Source of the DNA: Gammaproteobacteria bacterium
GTDB taxonomy: Bacteria; Pseudomonadota; Gammaproteobacteria; S012-40
Length of the DNA: 64,000 nt
Reading direction: 5' to 3'
Assembly (NCBI GenBank): GCA_029884425.1
Contig: JAOUHV010000006.1
Span: 1-64,000 of the forward strand
Part shown: in pieces, positions 41,118 through 51,698 of the stretch
Layout: every line of letters starts with the position of its first letter
Position numbering within the stretch: position 1 is the stretch's first letter
The notes under the pieces: model-generated
Told to the model about the DNA's origin: nothing
Seen by the model: the letters and a program-made list of their open reading frames with translations, nothing else
The model's database searches: none
Made by a program: the position numbers and the translations under genes

Positions 41118-42692
41118 TTATGCTTCTTCGCGGCTGTCGATACCGCGCTCTAACTCGCCGTGTTTGCGCAATTCGCGCTTGAGAATTTTACCGGCGGCAT
41201 TTTTTGGCAATTCAGCCAGGAAATGAATCCGGCGCGGAATCTGGTGACGACCTAAACGGTCGCGGCAAAATGTTTTGATATCCGTTGCGTTTATTTCTTT
41301 GCCGGGCTGCAATGAAACGTACGCCACCGGAATTTCGCCATGCGACTCGTGCGGTTCACCGATCACCGCCGCTTCACGAATATCGGGATGTTCGTAAAGC
41401 ACTTCTTCCACCACGCGTGGATAGACATTCATACCGTTGACGATCACCATGTCTTTGATGCGATCGACGATGTAGAAATACCCATCGGCATCGCGATAGC
41501 CCAGGTCGCCGGTACGGAACCAGCCTTCTGGCCAGAAACTTTCGCGGGTATCGTCCGGACGCTTGAAATAACCCTTCATGACGTTGTCGCCACGCACACA
41601 GATTTCGGCAATTTCGTTGTCGGCAACTTCAATACCCTGCAAATCGCGTATGCTCATTTCCACGCCCGGAATCGGCAAACCTACTGACGCATGCTTGCGC
41701 ACACCATCAATCGGATTGACGCAGGTTACCGGACCACATTCGGTCGGACCGTCGCCTTCGTAAATAAATTTGCCATAGCGTTGTTCAAAGCGCTTGAGCA
41801 ACTCTTGCGGCATGGCCGCGCCACCCGAAATACCGAAACGGATACTGGCAAATTTGGCCACTTGTTCGTCAGACAAATTCAGCAGCACGTTGTACATGCT
41901 GGGCACGCCCAGGAAAATCGTGGCCTGGGTTTGGGCAATGGTGTTCATCACCAGATCGGGTTCAAACTTGGGCACGGGCACCAGCGTCGCGCCGTACAGC
42001 AGCGGCGTCAACATGCCCACCGTGGCGGCGAAGGCATGGAACATCGGCAGCACCACCAACAGGCGGTCTTCCCCGGGGTGAATTTTTATCGCCTTCACCA
42101 CTCCCGCTGTGTCAGCCAGCAGATTGCGATGAGTCAGCATCGCACCCTTGGGCTTGCCGGTGGTACCGGAGGTATAGAGCACAGAAGCCACATCCTGCGC
42201 CGCGTCGAACATGGGGGCAGGAACGGCGGCTTCGTTGGCCAGCAACGCCGGCCAGGCAAGATCGTCGGCAGCAGACTGTTTGGCGCCTATCGCCACACAA
42301 AAATCCAGGCGGGTAGCTGCAGCACGGAACGCGCTAACGTTGTCCGCAAAGGCTTCGTGATAAATCAATGCCTTACACTCGGCATCGTTAATGATGTATT
42401 CCAGTTCCTTGGGCGTCAGCAACAAATTGAGCGGCACAACGATCGCTCCCGCCTTGAGGATGCCAAGGTAAGCCGCCGCAAAAATGTCGCAGTTGACGCA
42501 ATACAGGGCCACATGATCGCCCTTGGCAATTCCCCTGGCCGCCAGCCCGGCCGCAACCCGGTCGCTTTGCTGGTCAATTTGGCCAAAACTGACCTCGCGC
42601 CCCATAAAAATGATGGCAGTCTGGTCAGCACGCTGCTTCGCGGTAGTGCGAAACACCTCAGGGATACTGCTGTAGCTCATCGCTGTCGCCAT
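41118..42692 (-). CDS. Long-chain acyl-CoA synthetase (AMP-forming)
   Basis: The 524-residue ANL-superfamily ligase activates a carboxylic acid, probably a fatty acid, with ATP and CoA. Motifs include SVLYTSGTTGKPKGAMLTHRN (P-loop), YEGDGPTECGPVTCVNP, GWFRTGDLGYRDADGYFYIVDRIKDMVIVNGMNVYP, and the catalytic Lys in PKNAAGKILKRELR. The exact substrate cannot be inferred. The ATG at 42692 has GGAC upstream; a further ATG lies 12 bases inside. It is 28 bp upstream of sbcB on the same strand. Confidence 0.9.
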   Translation of the reverse strand: MATAMSYSSIPEVFRTTAKQRADQTAIIFMGREVSFGQIDQQSDRVAAGLAARGIAKGDHVALYCVNCDIFAAAYLGILKAGAIVVPLNLLLTPKELEYIINDAECKALIYHEAFADNVSAFRAAATRLDFCVAIGAKQSAADDLAWPALLANEAAVPAPMFDAAQDVASVLYTSGTTGKPKGAMLTHRNLLADTAGVVKAIKIHPGEDRLLVVLPMFHAFAATVGMLTPLLYGATLVPVPKFEPDLVMNTIAQTQATIFLGVPSMYNVLLNLSDEQVAKFASIRFGISGGAAMPQELLKRFEQRYGKFIYEGDGPTECGPVTCVNPIDGVRKHASVGLPIPGVEMSIRDLQGIEVADNEIAEICVRGDNVMKGYFKRPDDTRESFWPEGWFRTGDLGYRDADGYFYIVDRIKDMVIVNGMNVYPRVVEEVLYEHPDIREAAVIGEPHESHGEIPVAYVSLQPGKEINATDIKTFCRDRLGRHQIPRRIHFLAELPKNAAGKILKRELRKHGELERGIDSREEA

Positions 42693-42766
42693 AGAAACTT
42701 GTCCGTAAATTGATTTCCAGCAGTATACAACGGCCACCGGACGGTCGCGACCTTAACGCATTCATC

Positions 42767-42795
42767 TTGTGGCAACCCGCTGATCTGCGTATAAT
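42767..42795 (+). promoter_or_regulatory. Predicted sigma-70 promoter and leader of rpmE
   Basis: TTGTGG and a consensus TATAAT are separated by 17 bases. Transcription would start about 67 bp upstream of the rpmE ATG. The leader is GC-rich with complementary GGCC segments, as in L31 leaders that are autoregulated in E. coli; that control is an inference here. Confidence 0.7.
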
Positions 42796-42868
42796 CCCGG
42801 CCTTCGTCCCTGCGGTGCCCGACATAGTGTCCGGTTGCGGTAGGGCTGGCCAGAATGAGGAATGAACA

Positions 42869-43072
42869 ATGAAATCCGGTACCCATCCCGAATACGTAGA
42901 AGTAAGTGTAAGCTGCAGCTGTGGCGAGAGCTTTAAAACCCGCTCCACCGCCAAAAAGGATCTGCACCTTGATGTTTGCTCCGCTTGTCACCCGTTTTAC
43001 ACCGGCAAGCAGAAGATTGTTGACACCGCAGGTCGTGTTGACAAATTCCGCCAAAAATACGGCATCAAGTAA
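42869..43072 (+). CDS. rpmE: 50S ribosomal protein L31 (zinc-binding type)
   Basis: The 67-residue protein belongs to the zinc form of L31: Cys16 and Cys18 in VSCSCGESF and Cys37 and Cys40 in [13 protein letters not shown] form the zinc site. This is the form replaced by a cysteine-less paralog under zinc shortage; no such paralog is nearby. The ribosome site GAGGAA precedes the ATG. A thermonuclease-type gene starts about 20 bp downstream. Confidence 0.96.
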   Translation: MKSGTHPEYVEVSVSCSCGESFKTRSTAKKDLHLDVCSACHPFYTGKQKIVDTAGRVDKFRQKYGIK

Positions 43073-43091
43073 GCCTTGCGCTTGCCGCCGG

Positions 43092-43901
43092 GTGGTTTCG
43101 TCAAACCGCCCGGCAGTACTCCACCTGCTGTTTTCGCAATTCCGTTATTCCCTACTGCTTTTGCTGTTCCCTGCCCTGGCCGCCGCCGAGGATGCCTCGC
43201 TTTGCCCTGCCGATCAGCCCTTTGACCAAACTGTCACTGTCAGCCGCGTCATTGATGGCGATACTGTATTACTCAGCGATGGTCGCAAACTGCGTTTTGC
43301 CGCCATCAACGCCCCGGAATTGACCCAACGCAACAGACAGGAAGAACCTGGCGCCCTGCAAGCCAAACAGGCGCTGCAACACTGGCTGGCTGACAACCCC
43401 CAACTTCAGTTACGGCTCGATGAAAGCACCCGCGACCCCTACCAGCGCCTGCTCGCCCATCCATTTTTAGCTGACGGTCAAAATCTGCAAGCCTTAATGC
43501 TGCAGCAGGGGCTAGCGGCCCACATTGTCGACCCCAACAGCCTGTGGGCGCATCGTTGCTACGCCGCGCTGGAAAAGCACGCCCAGCAACAACAGTTGGG
43601 CATGTGGGCCAGCCCCCGCTTCGCAGCCATCGCAACTGATCGCCTGGGGAGTCATGACCATGGTTTTTACCGCATCAGCGGAAAAGTGGAAAAAGTCTGG
43701 TCCAGCAATCGCACTACCTGGCTACAACTCAGCGATCGCGTGTCGCTACGCATTGAGGACGAGGATCTGAAATATTTCAAAAACTTCAGCCTTGAAGCCT
43801 TGCGCAGTCATGAAATAGAAGCCAAAGGCTGGCTGTTCCCCTACCGCAACGGATTGAATCTGAGAATTAAACACCCCGGTGCCTTGCGCATACTCGACTG
43901 A
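43092..43901 (+). CDS. Secreted thermonuclease-like (SNase-domain) protein
   Basis: The 269-residue protein has an N-terminal signal (residues about 18-38, hydrophobic LLLLLFPALA ending AAAED) and a staphylococcal-nuclease fold domain: VTVSRVIDGDTVLLSDGRKLRFAAINAPE, and DESTRDPYQRLLAHPFL with LMLQQGLAAH. The active-site Arg/Asp/Glu pattern is present. It probably hydrolyses nucleic acids in the periplasm or outside. The start is uncertain: a GTG at 43092 is taken because upstream codons fall inside rpmE in another frame. The order rpmE-nuclease-malic enzyme is also found in Pseudomonas. Confidence 0.8.
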   Translation: MVSSNRPAVLHLLFSQFRYSLLLLLFPALAAAEDASLCPADQPFDQTVTVSRVIDGDTVLLSDGRKLRFAAINAPELTQRNRQEEPGALQAKQALQHWLADNPQLQLRLDESTRDPYQRLLAHPFLADGQNLQALMLQQGLAAHIVDPNSLWAHRCYAALEKHAQQQQLGMWASPRFAAIATDRLGSHDHGFYRISGKVEKVWSSNRTTWLQLSDRVSLRIEDEDLKYFKNFSLEALRSHEIEAKGWLFPYRNGLNLRIKHPGALRILD

Positions 43902-43940
43902 AATCGCTATGCTGACCCGATAGGCAAAAGGAACAAGAAC

Positions 43941-45185
43941 ATGATCAAAGACTTAAAATCTGCGGCTCTGGACTATCACGAAAAACCCACCCCCGGCAAA
44001 ATCCGCGTTGAATCCAGCAAACCGTGCAACACTCAAAAGGAATTGTCACTTGCCTATACCCCCGGCGTTGCCGAGCCTGTGCGCGAAATTGCCGCCGATC
44101 CTGAAAACGCCTATCGCTACACTTCCAAAGGCAACTTGGTCGCGGTCATTACCGACGGCACCGCCGTCCTTGGCCTGGGCAACGTCGGTGCCCTGGCCGG
44201 CAAGCCGGTCATGGAGGGCAAGGGAGTTCTGTTCAAACGTTTTGCCAACATCGACGTGTTCGACATCGAAGTAAACACCACCAATGCCAAAGATTTTATC
44301 GACACCGTAGAGCGCATCGCGCCGACGTTCGGCGGCATCAACCTGGAAGACATCGCCGCGCCCGACTGCTTTGAAATCGAAACCGCGCTGATCAACAAAC
44401 TCGATATTCCGGTTTTTCACGACGACCAGCACGGCACCGCAATCATCATTGCCGCCGGTCTGACCAACGCACTGGAACTGCAGGGCAAAACCCTGGCCAA
44501 TGCCCGCATCGTCTGCCTGGGTGCCGGCGCCGCAGGCATCGCCTCCATGAAGCTGCTGCTTTCCATGGGCGCGCGCGCTGAAAACCTGTATCTGGTTGAC
44601 CGCAACGGCGTGATTCACGATGGTCGAACTGATTTGAACAGCTACAAACAGATGTTTGCCCTGAAAACCGACAAACGCACCCTGGCCGATGCCATGAATG
44701 GTGCCGACGTGTTCATCGGTGTTTCCGGCCCCAACCTGATCGATGCAACGATGATCAGCTCCATGGCTGCGCGGCCCATCATTTTTGCGCTGTCCAATCC
44801 GGTACCGGAAGTATTGCCCGAAGTCGCGCTGGCAGTTCGCAACGATCTGATCATGGCCACTGGCCGCAGCGATTACCCCAACCAGGTCAACAACGCATTG
44901 GGCTTCCCGTTTATTTTCCGCGGCGCCCTTGATGTCCGCGCCAAAACCATTAACCAGGAAATGAAAATCGCCGCAGTCAATGCCTTAGCCGCACTGGCCA
45001 AACAGCCCGTCCCCGCCGAAGTCTGCAAAGCCTACGACAAGGACAAACTGGAATACGGTTCGGAATACATTATTCCCAAACCATTGGATCCACGCCTGCT
45101 TGATGTCGTGCCTGCGGCCATCGCCCGCGCTGCAGTTGACAGCGGTGTCGCCAGACTGCCCTTGCCGGCCAAATATCAAAAATAG
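43941..45185 (+). CDS. maeB: NADP-dependent malic enzyme (short form)
   Basis: The 414-residue enzyme oxidatively decarboxylates malate to pyruvate. Conserved parts are [31 protein letters not shown] (metal ligands), [17 protein letters not shown], and [16 protein letters not shown] (cofactor binding). It lacks the C-terminal phosphotransacetylase domain of E. coli MaeB, so it is the short form; the cofactor is inferred. AAGGAAC serves the ATG. A palindromic terminator follows. Confidence 0.92.
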   Translation: MIKDLKSAALDYHEKPTPGKIRVESSKPCNTQKELSLAYTPGVAEPVREIAADPENAYRYTSKGNLVAVITDGTAVLGLGNVGALAGKPVMEGKGVLFKRFANIDVFDIEVNTTNAKDFIDTVERIAPTFGGINLEDIAAPDCFEIETALINKLDIPVFHDDQHGTAIIIAAGLTNALELQGKTLANARIVCLGAGAAGIASMKLLLSMGARAENLYLVDRNGVIHDGRTDLNSYKQMFALKTDKRTLADAMNGADVFIGVSGPNLIDATMISSMAARPIIFALSNPVPEVLPEVALAVRNDLIMATGRSDYPNQVNNALGFPFIFRGALDVRAKTINQEMKIAAVNALAALAKQPVPAEVCKAYDKDKLEYGSEYIIPKPLDPRLLDVVPAAIARAAVDSGVARLPLPAKYQK

Positions 45186-45202
45186 GCAAACACCCAAAAT
45201 GC

Positions 45203-45230
45203 AAAAAGCCGGTTGATCAACCGGCTTTTT
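45203..45230. terminator. Bidirectional terminator after the malic enzyme gene
   Basis: AAAAAGCCGGTTGATCAACCGGCTTTTT is a perfect palindrome with A- and T-runs. It lies between two convergent genes. Confidence 0.95.
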
Positions 45231-45246
45231 CGCGATGGTAAACTTC

Positions 45247-45834
45247 TCACGCCACCAACAATTCCTGCAACCGTTTGGTATCCAGCCTCACCACTGGCTT
45301 GCCATCCACCACACTGCGCAAAGTCGCACGCTGAGTGGAAACAGGCATCACCACCAAGGCCACTGGCGCATCGCCGGCCATGAATTCAAAACTGGGGAAA
45401 CTAATTTTTCCCTTGCCCGCAATGTTCAGCGTCACATGGGTTTGATCAAACGGAATGTCGTTGTTGATAAGGAAAATGGTTACCTCTTCCGTGGTATCAG
45501 CAAACAAATGCAAAATGATTTCTGAAAACTTGCCCGCATTGCCGTCTGCCACCGGCCCCACCAACACGGGTGAAAACCGTTTGAAAAACCGCATCGCGTG
45601 CAACGCTTCTTTACGCAACACCTGCAAATGCCCTGGTTGCTCTAACCGAAATAAACTCTGATATTTTCGTAGGGCTCGTTCAATCTCCTGATTACTTGGC
45701 AAATCCTCAGTTGTCGGCTGATGCAGACGTTGCGCAGCCTTCCGCTTCGCCTGCCCATAATCACCTACCCCTTCTTCGGCCATGATTCGTGCTGCCTCAT
45801 GAGCCAACCTCGTGCGCATTTGATGCTCTGCCAT
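45247..45834 (-). CDS. Conserved protein with nucleotidyltransferase-like core
   Basis: The 195-residue protein has a helical N-terminal region (RTRLAHEAARIMAEEGVGDYGQAKRKAAQRL) and a core beginning FSPVLVGPVADGNAG followed by SEIILHLFADTTEEVTIFLI. This resembles the nucleotidyltransferase glycine-serine and acidic strands of a conserved proteobacterial family annotated nucleotidyltransferase-like, although a full DxD pair is not obvious, so activity is doubtful. It starts 9 bp after the mrcA stop, probably in the same transcript. Function is unknown. Confidence 0.75.
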   Translation of the reverse strand: MAEHQMRTRLAHEAARIMAEEGVGDYGQAKRKAAQRLHQPTTEDLPSNQEIERALRKYQSLFRLEQPGHLQVLRKEALHAMRFFKRFSPVLVGPVADGNAGKFSEIILHLFADTTEEVTIFLINNDIPFDQTHVTLNIAGKGKISFPSFEFMAGDAPVALVVMPVSTQRATLRSVVDGKPVVRLDTKRLQELLVA

Positions 45835-45843
45835 GACGACCTC

Positions 45844-48333
45844 TCAGAACAGTTGGGGTATATCTCCACCCGAATCATTTTCTGCCGGGCTGTTTCCACC
45901 TTGATGACCGTCCGACTTCCGCTTCGGTACGTTTTCCTCAAGGAATACTTCATAAATCGCATCGGCCACACTGCTGTCCGCCAACAAACCGGTTTCCGGA
46001 TCAACACGCACCGTCACAACACCAGGTGGCTGAGTCAGAGGAGTTTCTGGCCGACCATTAAGCGCTTCGCGCATATAGCTAATCCACATAGGCAACGCCG
46101 CCCGGGCACCGGACTCAGCATCACCCAGCGGATGCGGGCGATCAAAACCAACCCAGGCCGTCGTCACAATTTCGCCGTTAAACCCGGAGAACCATGCATC
46201 GCGCTGATCGTTGGTTGTACCGGTTTTACCCGCCAAATCATTACGCCCCAACACCTTGGCTCGCGTCGCCGTACCACGCTGCACGATATCGCGCATAATT
46301 GTATCCATGATGTACGCAACTTCCGGACTCACTACCCGTGGCGCATGGTTTGGCCGATTGCCCTGCGCTACTACACCTTCACGCACAACGCTGCCTGACT
46401 TGGCCGCCGTCGGCGCAACAACAGAGCCTGCAGCTGCAAGTTCAGCGGAATCATCGCTATTCGCATCATTCTTCTCGCAACGATCACACACAACCGCCGG
46501 GTTTGCGGTATACAGCACCTTGCCATCGCCATCCTCAATTCGAGTTATCAGGTAAGGCTCAACCGCAAAACCGCCGTTTGAAAACACGGCATATCCCTTG
46601 GCAATTTGCAGCGGCGTCACCGAGGCGCTCCCCAACGCCAGCGACAAATCATGCGGCAAATGCGCCGGATCAAACCCAAATCGTTTCGTATACTCCAAGG
46701 CATACTGCACGCCAATGGAGCGCAGAATACGGATCGATACCAGGTTGCGAGAAGTCACCAACGCCTCGCGGAAACGCGTCGGGCCGAAGAATTGGCCGCT
46801 GTAGTTTTCTGGACGCCAAGTGTCTTCCAATCCCGAATCTTCAAACACAACAGGAGCATCGTTAATAATCGTCGCAGCGGTATAGCCCTTTTCCAAGGCG
46901 GCGGCATACACAAACGGTTTGAAATTCGAACCCGGCTGGCGCAATGCCTGATCAGCACGATTGAATTTACTGCGATCAAAATCATAGCCACCAACCACAC
47001 TGATCATGCCACCGTCTTTTGAGCGCAACGACACCAACGCGCCCTCAACTTCAGGAATCTGCCCCAGACTCCACTTACCACCGCCCGCGTCGTACACACG
47101 AATCACGTCGCCTTCGGCCAACACATCAGCCGCAGTCTTCGGCGCAGGCCCAGGATAATTGCCGTCCTTGTAGGGAGCTGCCCACTGAATACCTTTCCAG
47201 CACAAATGTGCAATATGTCCATCACCGATGTAAACGTAGGCATCCTTTTCGTTCACCTGCAACACCACTCCAGGTTGCAACAACGAAACATCGGGGCGCA
47301 GCTTGATCACTTTATCCAGCTCGTCCATCTCCCCCATCTCGAGCAAATTGACGTGATCTTCTGGGCCGCGATAGCCATGACGCTCTTCGTAAGCAAGCAA
47401 GTTGTAGCGCAACGAACGATTCGCCTGTAGCTGCAAACGCGAATCAATAGTGGTGTAGACGCGATAGCCCTCGGTATAGGCCGCTTCCTCGCCAAACCGC
47501 GCAACCATCTGCGCACGCACCATTTCTGCTGCGTAGGGAGCTTCTATTTCTGCGGCCAAACCATGCAATCGGGCAGTCACAGGCTCTTTGATTGCTGCCG
47601 CATACTGCTCATCGCTGATGTTTTTCAGATCGTGCATACGCTTAAGCACATAATCGCGACGCAGCTTGGAACGTTCTGGATTAACAATGGGATTAAAGCG
47701 GGAAGGCGCTTTGGGCAGTCCGGCAATCATCGCCATCTGCGCCAAGTTCAATTCATTGAGTGGCTTGCCGTAATAAATTTGCGCTGCAGCACCCACGCCA
47801 TACGCACGGTTGCCCAGATAAATTTTGTTCAGGTAGAGCTCAAGGATCTCTTCCTTGGTCAGCTCATCTTCGATTTTCAGCGCCAATAAAATTTCGCTGA
47901 ACTTGCGCAAAAAAGTCTTTTCGCGACTGAGGAAGAAGTTACGCGCTACCTGCATGGTAATGGTACTGCCACCCTGCATTTTTTCGCCCGTCAGCACCAG
48001 CAAGCCGACCGCCCGCAACAAGCCCTGGTAATCCACGCCCGGGTGTTCGAAATAACGATCGTCTTCGGCCCCCAACACCGCGTGAATCATATCCTCAGGG
48101 ATTTCGTTGTATTTGAGCGGCTGACGGCGCTTTTCACCAAACTCCGCCATCAGTTTGCCGTCAGCGGTATACACACGCAAAGGGACCTGGTAGCGAGTAT
48201 CTTTCAGAACCGAGGTTTCCGGCAAGCGGGGCTCAATATACATGTAAGCGCCCACTACCCCAATAACCCCGAGTACAACCGCTGCACCAGTGGCGCGGAT
48301 ACCCCATTTAATCGCTGTTTTTAGCTTTATCAT
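45844..48333 (-). CDS. mrcA: Penicillin-binding protein 1A
   Basis: The 829-residue bifunctional murein synthase has a cytoplasmic start with one membrane helix (residues about 12-32), a glycosyltransferase domain (EDDRYFEHPGVDYQG with catalytic Glu, GGSTITMQVARNFFLS, and LYLNKIYLGNRAYGVGAAA), an inserted OB-like domain, and a transpeptidase domain (SNFK at RQPGSNFKPFVY, SRN in TSRNLVSI, and KTGTT). The C-terminus is a charged tail. It is divergent from aroK with a 479-bp gap. Confidence 0.97.
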   Translation of the reverse strand: MIKLKTAIKWGIRATGAAVVLGVIGVVGAYMYIEPRLPETSVLKDTRYQVPLRVYTADGKLMAEFGEKRRQPLKYNEIPEDMIHAVLGAEDDRYFEHPGVDYQGLLRAVGLLVLTGEKMQGGSTITMQVARNFFLSREKTFLRKFSEILLALKIEDELTKEEILELYLNKIYLGNRAYGVGAAAQIYYGKPLNELNLAQMAMIAGLPKAPSRFNPIVNPERSKLRRDYVLKRMHDLKNISDEQYAAAIKEPVTARLHGLAAEIEAPYAAEMVRAQMVARFGEEAAYTEGYRVYTTIDSRLQLQANRSLRYNLLAYEERHGYRGPEDHVNLLEMGEMDELDKVIKLRPDVSLLQPGVVLQVNEKDAYVYIGDGHIAHLCWKGIQWAAPYKDGNYPGPAPKTAADVLAEGDVIRVYDAGGGKWSLGQIPEVEGALVSLRSKDGGMISVVGGYDFDRSKFNRADQALRQPGSNFKPFVYAAALEKGYTAATIINDAPVVFEDSGLEDTWRPENYSGQFFGPTRFREALVTSRNLVSIRILRSIGVQYALEYTKRFGFDPAHLPHDLSLALGSASVTPLQIAKGYAVFSNGGFAVEPYLITRIEDGDGKVLYTANPAVVCDRCEKNDANSDDSAELAAAGSVVAPTAAKSGSVVREGVVAQGNRPNHAPRVVSPEVAYIMDTIMRDIVQRGTATRAKVLGRNDLAGKTGTTNDQRDAWFSGFNGEIVTTAWVGFDRPHPLGDAESGARAALPMWISYMREALNGRPETPLTQPPGVVTVRVDPETGLLADSSVADAIYEVFLEENVPKRKSDGHQGGNSPAENDSGGDIPQLF

Positions 48334-48812
48334 TTAATTCGTACATCCAGATACATATAGGCGCCATTTAACCCCTTGCAAAAAACGGGCAAGTTAGCTT
48401 TTCCAACGTTCTGGGAAAAACCGTGCATGTCACACCGGCGACACAACGCGTCATTGGCATATCCATCCTGGAATTTGCAAAAAATTGACTGAATTCACCG
48501 GCCACCATCCACCCACACCCAGCTAATATAGCGGTTAATCGCCAACGCAAGTCAAGCCAGGAAGAGTGCACAGTCATCAGTCTATACATATTTGTCGATT
48601 TTGCAGGGAAAAAGATCATATTTTCCTTGTGAAACAATAGGATAGCCGTACAACTCATCGAATTTAAGACAAATTTTTTATTTTTCAACAAGATACGTAA
48701 AAATATTGCCAACCTGCAGATTTTATCCCATGCCATCATTAAGGTTGTTTTTGTACTGCCCAGCAAGGCAGCGCTTTAGTACAATACAGCCATCGCAACC
48801 TAGCATTCGTTC
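48334..48812. other. Gene-free gap between mrcA and aroK
   Basis: This 479-bp AT-rich region separates the divergent mrcA and aroK genes. The only long frame (48368-48766, minus) has no recognisable domain and lies within the mrcA leader. Pseudomonas-like genomes carry pilMNOPQ here; no remnant of these genes was seen. It probably holds promoters for both sides, but no convincing promoter hexamers stood out. Confidence 0.6.
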
Positions 48813-49361
48813 ATGAACACACCAACATCCAAGTACGCAGCAGAACGTATTTTTCTCATTGGCCCCATGGGCGTGGGCAAAACAACCATCGGCTTACAAC
48901 TGGCGCAACATCTGGGGTATCAGTTTATCGACAGCGACAAGGTCGTCGAAGAACGCACGGGTGCCACCATCCCTTTAATCTTCGAAGTAGAAGGCGAAGC
49001 CGGTTTTCGCCAACGCGAAACCCTGGCCATTGATGAACTCACCCAGCTTGACCGGGTCATTCTTGCCACCGGCGGCGGCGCAGTGATCAGCGAACAAAAT
49101 CGTCGTTACCTGGCTGAACGCGGCACCGTGGTATTTCTGCACGCCGACATCGATCAACTGTTCGAGCGCACATCCAAGGATCGTAACCGCCCATTGTTGC
49201 AAACCGACAATCCCAAACAGAAGCTGGAACAAATATTTCAGGCGCGCAAACCTTTCTACCAGGAAATCGCCGACATCGAATTTGACACCGGCGAGCACTG
49301 CCTGCGCGATACCATCCGACTGCTGCTACGACAAATTCAAAAATACAGAGCCAGCGTCTAG
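48813..49361 (+). CDS. aroK: Shikimate kinase
   Basis: The 182-residue kinase phosphorylates shikimate in the chorismate pathway. The Walker A loop is [11 protein letters not shown] (residues about 16-26), substrate-binding DS-K motifs lie in [13 protein letters not shown], and ATGGGAVIS is the glycine-rich loop. It is the first gene of the aroK-aroB-dgt-WGR-damX run, all on the plus strand. Confidence 0.97.
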   Translation: MNTPTSKYAAERIFLIGPMGVGKTTIGLQLAQHLGYQFIDSDKVVEERTGATIPLIFEVEGEAGFRQRETLAIDELTQLDRVILATGGGAVISEQNRRYLAERGTVVFLHADIDQLFERTSKDRNRPLLQTDNPKQKLEQIFQARKPFYQEIADIEFDTGEHCLRDTIRLLLRQIQKYRASV

Positions 49362-49428
49362 CAACGGGGAGCTTGCACCCCCACCTTATAGATTTTATGC
49401 TGTAAATCCAACCATCGAGAGCATGCAC

Positions 49429-50532
49429 ATGAAAACGCTAAACGTCGAGCTGGGTGACCGTAGTTACCCAATTTTCATTGGTCCCAAATTATTGGGCAAT
49501 GCCTCACTGATTCGCCCCTACATCAAAGGCAAACAGGTCATGATCGTCAGCAACACCACCGTTGCGCCGCTGTACCTGGCCAAAGTTCGTAGCATGCTCG
49601 ATGGATTTCAGGTCACCGAAGTCATCCTGCCCGATGGCGAAAAATATAAAAATCTCACCGTGCTCAACGAGATTTACAGCGCCTTGCTGGAAAACACCTT
49701 CGACCGCAGCTGCACACTCATCGCTTTGGGTGGCGGCGTCATTGGCGACATGACCGGCTACGCCGCTGCCACTTATCAGCGCGGCGTTAATTTCATCCAG
49801 ATTCCTACCACCCTGCTTTCGCAGGTGGACAGCTCGGTCGGCGGCAAAACCGGCGTGAACCATCCGCTTGGCAAAAATATGATTGGCGCCTTTCATCAGC
49901 CGCAGTGCGTCATTGCCGACACCGACACCCTCAACACCCTGGATGATCGCGAACTGTCCGCCGGCATTGCCGAGGTCATCAAATACGGCCTGCTGGGCGA
50001 CGCGCCCTTCACCGACTGGCTTGAACAAAACATGGATGCGCTGCTGGCGCGCGAGCCACAGGCACTGAGCTACGCCATTGAGCGGTCGTGCGCTGACAAA
50101 GCCGAGATTGTTGCCTCCGACGAACGCGAAAATGGCCGACGCGCTCTGCTCAATCTTGGTCATACTTTTGGCCACGCCATTGAAACCGGCATGGGTTATG
50201 GCGAATGGCTGCACGGCGAAGCGGTTGCCTGCGGTATGTTGATTGCCGCCGAAATGTCCATGCGTCTGGGCTGGCTCAGCGAAACCGACGTTATGCGTAT
50301 CGACAACCTGATCGACAAGGCCAGCCTGCCCACCCGCGCACCAGCCAAACTCACCACCGACAAATTTATCGAGCTGATGAGTCGCGACAAAAAAGCACTC
50401 GGCGGCCAGATCCGCTTGGTGCTGCTCAAGGCCATCGGCGAATCCGTAGTCACAGCCGACTATCCAATGGCCACACTGCGTCAATCTCTGGATGCCCACC
50501 ACGCCGTTTCCGGCCAGAAATTGGGTGCCTGA
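49429..50532 (+). CDS. aroB: 3-dehydroquinate synthase
   Basis: The 367-residue NAD- and zinc-dependent enzyme converts DAHP to 3-dehydroquinate. Typical motifs are [31 protein letters not shown], and [27 protein letters not shown]; zinc ligands appear in [12 protein letters not shown] and [13 protein letters not shown]. The ATG at 49429 gives [18 protein letters not shown], the family N-terminus, with GAGAG upstream. Its stop overlaps the dgt start (TGATG). Confidence 0.97.
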   Translation: MKTLNVELGDRSYPIFIGPKLLGNASLIRPYIKGKQVMIVSNTTVAPLYLAKVRSMLDGFQVTEVILPDGEKYKNLTVLNEIYSALLENTFDRSCTLIALGGGVIGDMTGYAAATYQRGVNFIQIPTTLLSQVDSSVGGKTGVNHPLGKNMIGAFHQPQCVIADTDTLNTLDDRELSAGIAEVIKYGLLGDAPFTDWLEQNMDALLAREPQALSYAIERSCADKAEIVASDERENGRRALLNLGHTFGHAIETGMGYGEWLHGEAVACGMLIAAEMSMRLGWLSETDVMRIDNLIDKASLPTRAPAKLTTDKFIELMSRDKKALGGQIRLVLLKAIGESVVTADYPMATLRQSLDAHHAVSGQKLGA

Positions 50533-51683
50533 TGCAAAATCTGGCCAGTTACGCCGCCCACGAGCAACATTCCAAAGGCCGACAATTCAGCGAACCTCAT
50601 CCGGGTTTTCGTAGCGAGTATCAACGCGACCGCGACCGCATCGTCCATAGCACTGCCTTTCGCCGCCTGGAGTACAAAACCCAGGTTTTCGTTAATCACG
50701 AAGGCGATCTGTTTCGCACTCGCCTCACGCATTCCATTGAAGTGGCGCAAATTGGTCGCGCCATTGCCCGCGTGCTGAGCCTCAACGAAGATCTGACCGA
50801 AGCGATTGCGCTGGCACATGACCTTGGCCACACGCCATTTGGTCACGCCGGCCAGGACGCGCTGAACGACAGCATGAAACAGTATGGCGGTTTTGAGCAC
50901 AACCTGCAGTCGCTGCGCGTGGTCGATCAACTGGAACAAAAATACGCGGATTTCGAGGGACTCAATCTCACCTTTGAAACCCGCGAAGGCATACTCAAAC
51001 ATTGCTCGCAAACCAATGCCAAACAACTCGGCAACCTTGGCGAACGTTTTTTGCTGGGCAAACAACCCGGCCTGGAAGCGCAACTGGCCAACTTTGCCGA
51101 TGAAATCGCCTACAACAATCACGACGTCGATGACGGTCTGCGCAGCAAATTAATCACCCCAACCCAATTACGCGAAATTGAACTGTTCCGTCGCCACTAC
51201 GATGCCGTGGTCAGCCGTTATCCCGACGTGTCTGAGCGCCGCACCATTCACGAAACCGTGCGCCGCATGATCAACGAAGTAGTCAATGACCTGGTCGCCA
51301 CCACCAGCCAAAATTTGCGCGACTGCGCCCCCCTCAATATCGATGACGTACGCAATGCCAAACAGCCGCTGGTCGGCTTCAGTCCCGCTATTCGCGAACA
51401 AACACAGCTGCTGAAGCGTTTTCTGCGGCATAATCTGTACTCCCACTACCGGGTGTACCGCATGACCACCAAGGCCAAGCACATTGTCCAAAGCCTGTTC
51501 ACCGCACTGATGGACGACATTCATTTACTGCCTCACGAACATCAACGGCTGGCCAACCAGGCGGAACAGCAGCAAGGGCGCGACGGCCGTGCCCGTGTCG
51601 TTGCCGATTACATTGCCGGCATGACGGACAGATATGCCATCAAGGAATATCAACGATTGTTTGAACCCTTACAATTGACCTAG
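50532..51683 (+). CDS. dgt: dGTPase-like deoxynucleotide triphosphohydrolase
   Basis: The 383-residue HD-domain enzyme removes triphosphate from deoxynucleotides. The metal ligands are visible in [17 protein letters not shown] and [20 protein letters not shown], and the segment [22 protein letters not shown] is characteristic of the Dgt family. It is the short (type 2) kind found in many proteobacteria. The start overlaps the last base of aroB, so the two are coupled. It is followed by a WGR-domain gene after 15 bp. Confidence 0.93.
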   Translation: MQNLASYAAHEQHSKGRQFSEPHPGFRSEYQRDRDRIVHSTAFRRLEYKTQVFVNHEGDLFRTRLTHSIEVAQIGRAIARVLSLNEDLTEAIALAHDLGHTPFGHAGQDALNDSMKQYGGFEHNLQSLRVVDQLEQKYADFEGLNLTFETREGILKHCSQTNAKQLGNLGERFLLGKQPGLEAQLANFADEIAYNNHDVDDGLRSKLITPTQLREIELFRRHYDAVVSRYPDVSERRTIHETVRRMINEVVNDLVATTSQNLRDCAPLNIDDVRNAKQPLVGFSPAIREQTQLLKRFLRHNLYSHYRVYRMTTKAKHIVQSLFTALMDDIHLLPHEHQRLANQAEQQQGRDGRARVVADYIAGMTDRYAIKEYQRLFEPLQLT

Positions 51684-51698
51684 GATAGAACTCAGCGC

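Noticed and set aside
42921-43091. Extended start of the nuclease gene inside rpmE
   Set aside because: The upstream part lies entirely in another frame of rpmE and would disrupt the signal peptide; a GTG at 43092 is more likely.
48368-48766. 132-residue leftward frame in the mrcA-aroK gap, considered as a pilus-gene remnant
   Set aside because: No similarity to PilM-Q is seen; composition is random and no ribosome site precedes it.
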